Assembly (NCBI GenBank): GCA_938040325.1 | Contig: CALHXW010000208.1 | Span: forward strand, 1 to 50,194 | Length of the DNA: 50,194 nucleotides | Origin: an uncultured bacterium | Lineage (GTDB): Bacteria > Myxococcota_A > UBA9042 > PHBI01 | Direction of reading: 5' to 3' | Shown here: positions 1-8,800 of the stretch, one piece after another | Layout: every line of letters begins with the position of its first letter | Numbering within the stretch: the first letter of the stretch is position 1 | Notes under the pieces: generated by a model | What the model saw: the letters and a program-made list of their open reading frames with translations, nothing else | What the model was told of the DNA's origin: nothing | Databases searched by the model: none | Made by a program: the position numbers and the translations under genes

Positions 1-1
1 G

Positions 2-1795
2 CGACCAGGCCGGTCACCGCTGATGGCGCTAGCCGGGCTTCTCAACCAGGTCACGCAAGGCTCGGGTGCAGCGACGTCGCTCAACATCGGCGACGAGGTC
101 GAGCAACAGAAGAAGCGCGCCGAGCGCCTCAAGACCGAGCCGGGCTATCTCGGCATGGTCCTGCGACGTCACGCGCGCCGCACCAAGACGAAGATCATGC
201 TCTTCGTCGACCAGTTCGAGGAGCTCTACACACTCGTCGGCGACCTTGAGGAGCGTCTGGCGTTCACCGCGTGCCTGTCGGCAGCGGCGGATGACCCGAC
301 CTCTCCAATGCGTGTGGTTGTGTCGATTCGCTCCGACTTTCTCGATCGCTGCGTCGAGGACGTTCACTTCATGAACGAGATGAGCCAGGGGCTCTTCTTC
401 ATCACTGCACCGACCCGCGAAGGCATGCGGGAGTCGCTGACCCAGCCGGCACAGATGGCGGGCTACAAGTTCGAGGACGACGGCATCGTCGAGGACATGC
501 TCGACCACCTCAGCGCGACGAGCGGCGCGTTGCCTCTGCTGCAGTTCACAGCCGACAAGCTGTGGGGCGAGCGCGACCCCGCACGAAAGCTGCTAACCAA
601 GAAGAGCTACGACGCCCTTGGCGGAGTGAGCGGTGCGCTTGCGTCGCACGCCGACCAAGTCCTCAAGCAGGTCTCGTCGGAGCAGCGGAAGCTGGTCCAG
701 GCGGTGTTCAAGCGCCTCGTGACCTCGGAGCGAACGCGTGCGATCGTGCCGATGGACGAGCTGCGCGAGCAGCTCGGTGACCCCAAAGACACCCAGCGCG
801 TCATCGACCAGCTCGTCAAGGCTCGCCTGCTCGTGGTGCAGACTGGCGCGGGCGGCGGCGGCGCAACCGTCGAGATCGTCCACGAGTCGCTGATTCACGG
901 CTGGCCACAGCTCAGACGCTGGCTCGATGAGGGGCAGGAAGACGCGGCGTTCCTCGAGCAGCTGCGCAACGCGGCACGCCAGTGGTCGGCGAAGAAGAAA
1001 GACGCCGGTCTCCTCTGGCGCGGCGAGATGGCCAGCGAGGCCCGGCGCTTCGTCGCGCGCTACCGTGGCGATCTGCCCAAGAACGAGCAGAGCTTCCTCA
1101 AGGCGGTCGTCGACCAAGCGACGCGTGCGGCGCGCGTTAAGCGGCGGCTGCTGATCGCAGCAGCGGTGTTGGCATGCGTGCTCCTCGCGGCCGCAGCGGT
1201 GGCGCTCTACGTGATCAACGAGTCGGCCGCTGAGACCGAGCAACAGGCGATCGCAGCGAAGAAGGCCGAGAAGAAGGCGACGGTGGCCGCGGCAGAGGCG
1301 AAGCTCTCCGAGAAGAAAGCCACCAGCGCGCTCAGCGAGGTTGAGCGCCAGAAGGAACAGGCTGAGAAGGCCAAGACCGTCGCTGAGAAGGCCAAGGAAG
1401 ACGCCGAGAAGGCCAAAGTTGTGGCCGAGCGCGCGCTCGCAGACGCCAAGAGGTCGAGTGCGGAGCGAGAGCTTGCGCAGCAGGCCGAGAGCAAGGCGCT
1501 CGACCTCGCAAACCAGAGTAAAGAACAGCTCCAGCAGACGCTTGTGAAAGCGCAGGCAGCGGAGAAGCGGGCGGTTGCCGCGGCGCGCGAAGCGAGCGTC
1601 GCCAAAAAAATCGCCGAGCAGCAAGCGCGTGAGGCAAACGCTGCCCGTAAGGCCGCGACCGCGTCCAACGCGAACCTCCAGGTTGCGCTCAAGGAAAACG
1701 AGCGACGCCGGCGTGAGGCCGAGCGCGCCAAGGAAGCGGCGATCAAGAAACTCCAGCAGATGACCCGTGGCGGTATTGTCGAGGTGCTCAAGTGA
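2..1795 (+). CDS. nSTAND1-type STAND NTPase C-terminal part, single TM helix plus long coiled coil (5' truncated by window edge)
   Basis: Frame is open to the window edge (RPGRSPLMALAGLL..., typical of the nSTAND1 Walker A-downstream region); Walker-B-like IMLFVDQFEELYT; VVSIRSDFLDRC; LPLLQFTADKLW; VEIVHESLIHGWPQLRRWL; TM segment RRLLIAAAVLACVLLAAAAVALYVI; then Ala/Lys/Glu coiled coil. Confidence 0.85.
   Translation, partial: RPGRSPLMALAGLLNQVTQGSGAATSLNIGDEVEQQKKRAERLKTEPGYLGMVLRRHARRTKTKIMLFVDQFEELYTLVGDLEERLAFTACLSAAADDPTSPMRVVVSIRSDFLDRCVEDVHFMNEMSQGLFFITAPTREGMRESLTQPAQMAGYKFEDDGIVEDMLDHLSATSGALPLLQFTADKLWGERDPARKLLTKKSYDALGGVSGALASHADQVLKQVSSEQRKLVQAVFKRLVTSERTRAIVPMDELREQLGDPKDTQRVIDQLVKARLLVVQTGAGGGGATVEIVHESLIHGWPQLRRWLDEGQEDAAFLEQLRNAARQWSAKKKDAGLLWRGEMASEARRFVARYRGDLPKNEQSFLKAVVDQATRAARVKRRLLIAAAVLACVLLAAAAVALYVINESAAETEQQAIAAKKAEKKATVAAAEAKLSEKKATSALSEVERQKEQAEKAKTVAEKAKEDAEKAKVVAERALADAKRSSAERELAQQAESKALDLANQSKEQLQQTLVKAQAAEKRAVAAAREASVAKKIAEQQAREANAARKAATASNANLQVALKENERRRREAERAKEAAIKKLQQMTRGGIVEVLK
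1364..1447 (+). repeat. 21-bp (heptad) tandem repeat inside the coiled coil of the STAND protein
   Basis: gagaaggccaag units begin at 1364, 1385, 1406 and (diverged) 1427, encoding EKAKTVA/EKAKEDA/EKAKVVA/ERALADA. Confidence 0.8.
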
Positions 1796-2868
1796 AGTGT
1801 GTTCTTAGGATAGCCCTGTTGATGGTGAGCATTGCGCTTGCAAGTCCCACGCCCGGCGCGCTGGCGGCCGAGGGGCTCTCAGGCAAGAAAACTGGCAGCG
1901 CGTCCGACCGACCGTGGGCCGAGGGTGTCTCCAAGGCCGACCGTGACAAAGCCATCAAGCTCTTCCAGGAGGGCACAGGGCTGCTCAAGGATGCGTTCTT
2001 CACCAAGGCTGTTGCGCGCTACCGCGAGGCCTTGGGGCACTGGGATCACCCCGCGATTCACTTCAACCTTTCGAAAGCGTTGATGAACCTCGACGATCCT
2101 GCCGCTGCCTACACCCACTTGAAAGCCGCGATGCGCTTTGGAGGGCCGCCGCTCGACGAGGAGCAGATCAAGCAGGTCAAGCACTACACCGACCTCCTCT
2201 ACAAGGAAGAGCTCGCGGAAGTGATGATCGAGACGAAGGAGCCTGGTGCTGTTGTCACCATGGACGGCGTCGAGCTCTTTGTCGGTCCTGGCCACTGGAG
2301 CGGCGTTGTGCGCCCCGACAAGACAAAGACGATCATCGCGACCAAGAAGGGATTTCAGACCGCTCAGCTCGCGCCGCTGCTGCTCAAAGGGCAGGTCAAC
2401 CCGGTCGAGATCACGATGACGCCACTCGACATGGCCACGCGCTACGAGCGCGAGTTCAGCAACGCTATCCCATGGACGGTCATCGGCGGCGGCATCTTAT
2501 TGCTCGGCGGTGGTGCGTTGATGACGTGGCAATCCAACGAGTCGTTCAAGACCTACGACGAGGCGGTGGCGACGTGTAATGGCGAGTTTCCGCACGAGGT
2601 TACCGACGACAACGTGCTCGTCACGCAGACGGGTGTTGCGGGAACATGCATCGCTGAGCCATCGGTCACGAGCATGAAAGATGACGGTGAGCTATTTCAA
2701 ACGCTCAGTGTGGTTGGGTACGCTGCCGGAGGAGCCGTCTTAACGACCGGTCTAATTCTCCTCTACATCAACCGCGAAAAGCCCGTGGAGTACGAAGACT
2801 CCTCGGTGACAGTCCTGCCCGTTGCTGGCCCGGGACGCCTCGGCGTCTCCGCCTCGCTCCGCTTCTAA
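1792..2868 (+). CDS. Secreted/membrane TPR and PEGA-like protein with two C-terminal TM segments
   Basis: GTG start overlaps the upstream TGA (GTGA). Signal peptide LRIALLMVSIALASPTPGALA; TPR-like AIKLFQEGTGLLKDAFFTKAVARYREALGHWDHPAIHFNLSKALMNL; PEGA-like VMIETKEPGAVVTMDGVEL...KGFQT; hydrophobic IPWTVIGGGILLLGGGALM and VVGYAAGGAVLTTGLILLYI. Confidence 0.75.
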   Translation: MKCVLRIALLMVSIALASPTPGALAAEGLSGKKTGSASDRPWAEGVSKADRDKAIKLFQEGTGLLKDAFFTKAVARYREALGHWDHPAIHFNLSKALMNLDDPAAAYTHLKAAMRFGGPPLDEEQIKQVKHYTDLLYKEELAEVMIETKEPGAVVTMDGVELFVGPGHWSGVVRPDKTKTIIATKKGFQTAQLAPLLLKGQVNPVEITMTPLDMATRYEREFSNAIPWTVIGGGILLLGGGALMTWQSNESFKTYDEAVATCNGEFPHEVTDDNVLVTQTGVAGTCIAEPSVTSMKDDGELFQTLSVVGYAAGGAVLTTGLILLYINREKPVEYEDSSVTVLPVAGPGRLGVSASLRF

Positions 2869-2894
2869 GAAGCGCCCTTTCCTAGGAATCACGA

Positions 2895-5800
2895 ATGACA
2901 CGCCAATGTATGTACTTCGGCCTTGTTGTGGCCGGAGCCATGAGCGTCACGGCCTGTTTTGCGCCGGAGAGTAAGCAGTGCGGCACCGACGGGCCAACCT
3001 GTCCGGCCGGATGGGCCTGCACCGCCGACAACCAACACTGCATCAACTTGGAGGTGACGCGCTGCGGCGACGGCAACCTCGACAGCGGTGACGGTGGCGT
3101 CGCCGACAACGAGCAGTGCGACGACGGCAACCTCGAAAACCACGACGGCTGCAACTTCGACTGCACCCTTCCGACCTGTGGTGACGGACTCGTCGACAAT
3201 GACGAGGTCTGCGATGACGGCAACACGGCCAACGGCGATGGCTGTGCGGCCGGCTGCAACTCCACAGAAGTCTGCGGTGACTTTGTCGTCAACGACGGCG
3301 CCGTAGGCGAAGAGTGTGACGAGGGCGGCGTCGACACGGCAACGTGTAACGCCGATTGCACCGAGGCGGACTGTGGTGACGGCAAGGTCAACAGCGCCAA
3401 CGGCGAGGAATGCGATGGCGGCACCTTGGGCGGGACCATCGGCACGGAGACCGCGTCGTGCAATGCCGACTGCACCGAGTCGGTTTGCGGCGATGCAAAG
3501 CTCAACACCGAAGCCGGCGAGCAGTGCGACCTCGGTCTGTTCTGCGCCAACGGCGACAGCTGCAGCGGCGACGACGAGGGGACATGCGCGGACGGCTCAC
3601 TGTGCATCAACCGCGACCACCCTTGCTGTAGCAGCGACTGTCAGAACTCACGATGCGGCAACGGCATCGTCGAAGCGGCATGCGGTGATGACCCCGACGA
3701 CGTGAGCGAGGTCTGTGACGACGGCCAGCACTGCTACGACCTGAGCTCATGCACCACCGATAGCGACTGCGCAGGGGCCTGCCCCGCAGGGGCTCCCGGC
3801 GACTGCGACACCAACTGTCGCACTCGCAACCGGACTGGCTGCAGCGCCGACTGCCGCAGTGAAGAGCGATGCGGCGATGGCTACGTCAACGACTACCCCC
3901 ACTCGGTCGTCAGCTTGAGGACCACCTGCTTCCCGCCTGGACCTGACTGCCCGTTCCCAGCGAACTTGGTGGTTGGCGCTGAGTTCCAGGGCGTCGAGGC
4001 GTGCGACGATGGCAACACCGTCGACGGCGACGGCTGCAGCGCCGACTGTCTCTCCGACGAGGAGCTAAACACGTGCGGCGATGGCTACCTCAACGACTAC
4101 CCGCCGCTCGATGAGCTGTGCGACGACGGCAACAACAACGCCGACGATGGCTGCGCGGCTGACTGCGGCTCCACCGAGGACTGCGGCAACGAGGTGGTCG
4201 ACCCCGGCGAGGAGTGCGACGATGGCGCGCTCAACGGGACATCCCTGAGCGTCAGCGGCTGCAGTGTTAGCTGCACCTTTGTCGAGTGCAACAACGGCCG
4301 GAAAGATCCCGGCGAGGCCTGCGACGAGGCGATCCTCGACGACGACGGCGTGCTGATCACACCGAACTTGGACACCAGCCGCTGCACGGCCGACTGCCTG
4401 TGCAACGTGTGTGGTGACGAAAAGGTCAACAACAGCGGCGAGTCGTCCATGGACTGCCCAGGTCCGCAGACGCGCTTTGAGGAGTGTGACGACGGTGGCG
4501 TCGACACGGCCACCTGCAACCGCGACTGCACGGGGGCCCTGTGCGGCGACGGCATCGTGAACTTCGCGGCCGGTGAGGTCTGTGATAACGGTCCTGGCAC
4601 AGTGACGGGCGAGACGGCCGAGAGCGCCGACTGCAACATCGACTGCACTCAGCGTTTCTGCGGCGACGGCAAGCTCAACGTCTCCGGCGGCGAGATCTGC
4701 GACGACGGCAACAACACGCCGGGCGACGGCTGCGGAGCATCCTGCCTGTCGCGCGAGGTCTGTGGTGACGGCATCGTCAACCCCTACCAAGTGACGCTCT
4801 TCGACGGCACGACGCGCCCGCGCGAGGTCTGCGACGACGGCAGCTTCTGCGACGACGGCACCACCGCCTGCACGGACGCCACTGACTGCGCCGGTATCGG
4901 CGACGAGAGCTGCGCGCCGCGTGACGGCACCGGCTGCTCCGCGGACTGCCAGTCCAACGAGATCTGCGGCGACGCCTACCTCAACTTCAACGAGACCTGC
5001 GACGATGGCAACACTGTCGCAACCGACGGCTGCGATGCCAACTGCATCCTGACGCCTGGCTGGTCCTGCCCCACGCTTGGCGGGCCATGTGACGAGGTCT
5101 GCGGCGATGGCCTTGTCGTTGGCCTGGAGGGCTGCGACGACGACGGGCTGGTCAACGGCGACGGCTGCACGGACAACTGCCGCATCGAGCCTGGTTGGGA
5201 CTGCCCGACCGCGGCTGGCGTTGGTGGCGCCTGCACCCCGATCTGCGGCGACCTGCTGGTCCGTCTGGGCGAGACCTGTGATGACGGGAACGTCCTTCCG
5301 CTCGATGGCTGCGACGACACGTGCACCATTGAGGTCGGCTGGTCGTGTCCCGACACCGTCGACGCCTTCGGCGGGCCGTGCGTGGCCAACTGCGGCGACG
5401 GCGACATCTTCGCCAACGAAGAGTGCGACGACAACAACCTCAACGATGGCGACGGTTGCGACAGCAGCTGCCGCATTGAGGATGGCTGGGACTGCACCAG
5501 CGGGACGTGCGTGACCGTCTGTGGTGACGGGTTCGTGCGTGGCCTTGAGGCTTGCGATGACGGCAACCTCATGATCAACGACGGCTGCGATGATCAGTGC
5601 GAGCGCGAGCCTGGATTCGAGTGCCCTGACGGCACGGTTCTGGTGGGCGGTGCCGGTGGTATCTGCGACTCCACCTGCGGTGACGGACTCGTCCGAAGCC
5701 TTGAGGCGTGCGACGACGCGAACACGGTGGCGGGCGATGGTTGCGACTCGGGCTGTAAGGTCGAGAGCGGCTGGAGCTGCGAGGTGATTGCGCTGTCCAA

Positions 5801-8800
5801 CGATCCGAGCCTGTGCACCCCCGACTGCGGAGACAGCTTGATCCGCGGCGTCGAGACGTGTGACGACGGCAACACCGATCCCAACGACGGCTGCGACGCA
5901 AGCTGTGCCGCCGAGACCGGTTGGATCTGCCCGACGGCGTTCGCGACGGGCGGCGCCTGCGTGGAAGACTGTGGCGACGGCATGATGGTCGGCGCCGAGG
6001 CCTGCGACGACGCCAACGCGAACAGCGACAACGCGGACTGCACCTCGACCTGTGCGGTTGCGACCTGCACCGACGGTCTTGTCCACTCGACCGGAAGCGG
6101 CAGCGAGACCGACGTGGACTGCGGCGGTAGCGACTGCCCTTCGTGCGCGAACGGCCAAGCCTGTCTCGTCAACAGCGACTGCATGAGCAACTTCTGCAAC
6201 CCGGTGGGTAACGTTTGTCAGGCCGTGACCCCGCCTGTCGCCAGCGACGACATGGCGTTCGGTATCGTCACGGTCGGCACCGTGGTCATCGATGTGGGCG
6301 GCAGCAGCGGGCTCACCGACAACGACACCGACTTTGACGCAGCGTCCTTCGAGGCCGACACCACGAGCAGCTGTGGCGCGACGGTCGCCACCGATGCCGG
6401 CCTGACAACCGTGACCTACACCCTGCCGGCGGATCCGAGCCAGTGCGCGACACCCTACGTCGATACCTTCGACTACACTGTCTGCAGCGAGTTCGATGAT
6501 GGCATCTGCGACACGGCAACCGTGACCGTCACGATCAACCAGCTGCCGATCCTCGACGACGCGTTCACCTGCACGCCCACGGGCGAGACGCGCGCGTCGC
6601 TCTCGGTCGGCATGCTCTACAGCGACCCGGACCCCGACCCCGACAACATCAGCCTCGTGACCGCGACCGGCGGTGGTGGCCTCGCAACAGTCGACGTGAC
6701 CGTGGCAACCTGGGCGCCCAACGACCGCGACCTCGGTCAGGTCTACACGGTCGTCATCGGTGCTTGCGACGACGCTGCGGTCACCGGCTGCGCCAGCGCC
6801 ACCTGGACTGCCGTGTGGAATGACCCGCCGACGCTCGTCTCGTTTGAGGGACCGACCGCGCTGACCGTGCTCGACGGCAGCACGACTCAGATTCCGTTCG
6901 GCGACATCATCAGCACCCTCGGGATCGAGGGCGTGCCCGCCGGCGGCGTGGCGCTTGAGTCGGTCGCGACCGTCTCGCCGATCGCCACCCTCGGCACGTG
7001 CACAATCGACACCATCAACGAGCAGATCGAGTACGTCGCTGGCGCAGCGACGGGTCCGGACGTCTGCACGGTCGAGGTCTGCGAGGTCTGCGACGGCGGC
7101 AACGTGTGCAGCACGGCCACGCTCGAGTTTGCGATCGTCAATCGGGTCAACGCCATCGACGACAGCGTCATCGTCATCGAGGGCAACCCGGCCAGCGGCG
7201 TGCTGCCGATTGCTGACCTCGTCAGCAACGACACGACAGCCGATATCGCGACTTACGGGCTCGACAGCGGCGCCACGGCGTGCGGCGGAACCGTGACGTC
7301 GGACGGCACCAACGTGAGCTACACGGCTCCTGCTGACCCGTCTGGTTGCACGACGCCCTACGAAGACACGTTCACCTACACGGTCTGCACGCCAGGCCTC
7401 CCGAACGAGTGCGATGACGCGACAGTGACGATCCGCATCAACCGACATCCGGAGCTGGCCGATAGCCTCTCGTGCGTGGCCGTTGGCACAGCGAACGACA
7501 TGCTCGATCTCGCGTCGGGCTTTACCGATCCCGATGGCGACATGATCGACGCCATGAGCATCGAGACGGTGTCGACGTCGGACGGCGCCGCCAGCACGGT
7601 TGGCACCGTTGTGACGTGGACGCCGACCAACCCGGCGACTGCAGGCAGCTACGTGATTGCGCTTGAGGCGTGCGACGACGCCACGACGGAAGCAGCCTGC
7701 GACACGGCGTCGTGGACCGCAATCTGGAACGACGCACCGACGCTCAACACGTTCACTCAACCCAACGAGATCGAGCTGCTCGCAGGCACGATGGCAACGC
7801 TCAACTTCAGCGACATCATCGCATCGTTTGGCACCACGTCGGTGGCTGCGGGCAGCGAGCTGGCGAGCTTCACCATCGACACGCCGGCAACGACCGGTAC
7901 CTGTGCCGTCGATCTTGGCAGCGAGATCGTCACCTACATGGCCGCTGGCACCGCCGGCACCGACAGCTGTGTTGTGGAGGTCTGCGAGGTGTGCGCGATG
8001 CAGCCGGTCTGCAGCACGACCCAGCTCGACTTCAACATCGTCAACGGGGTTGTCGCCAACAGCGACGCGTTCGTCGTCGTCGACGGCAACCCCACCAACA
8101 ACAGCTTCCCGATCTCGACGCTGCTGAGCAACGACTCGAACTTCGACACGGAGTCGTTCGCGCTCACCGGTGCGACGACAGGCTGTGGCGCGTCGATCTC
8201 GATCGTGTCGACCAACGTGCGCTACACCGAGCCCAGCAACCCGTCGAGCTGCAGCTACATGGACAGCTTCACCTACGAGATCTGCAACGACGTCGTGCCC
8301 ACCGACTGCACCACGGCCACCGTCAGCGTGCGCATCAACCGCCCGCCCGCGGTGGCCGACGAAGCCGTCTGCCTGCCGACCGGTACCGCGAGCGCTAGCG
8401 TCGACGTGACGTCGTTGTTCAGCGACCCAGAGAGCGACGGACTCGACTCAGCGAGCATCGACCCAAGCTCCAACGACGCCGGCACCGCGAGTGTCGCCGG
8501 CACCGTCGTGACCTGGACGCCAACCAACACGGCGCTCGAAGAGACCTACGTCATCAACATCGAAGCGTGTGACGACCTGACGTCGAACGCGCTCTGTGAC
8601 ACCGGCACGTGGACGGTCGCCTATAACGCCCCGGCAACCCTCGGCTCGTTCACGGGTGCGAACGCCCGAACGGTCGCGCTATCGACCTCGACGCAGGTGA
8701 CCGCGGCCGACCTCATCATCGCCTCTGACACGCTCGACACTGTGCTTGTGTCGGACGCCAGCGGTGGCACCTATGCGGCGACGGCCACGACGGCTTCAGG

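Noticed and set aside
4065-7760. 1231-aa antisense ORF on the (-) strand
   Set aside because: Lies fully antisense to the well-supported Cys-rich gene; composition (Ala/Val/Arg/His-rich, no domain) is typical of spurious frames opposite high-GC repeats.
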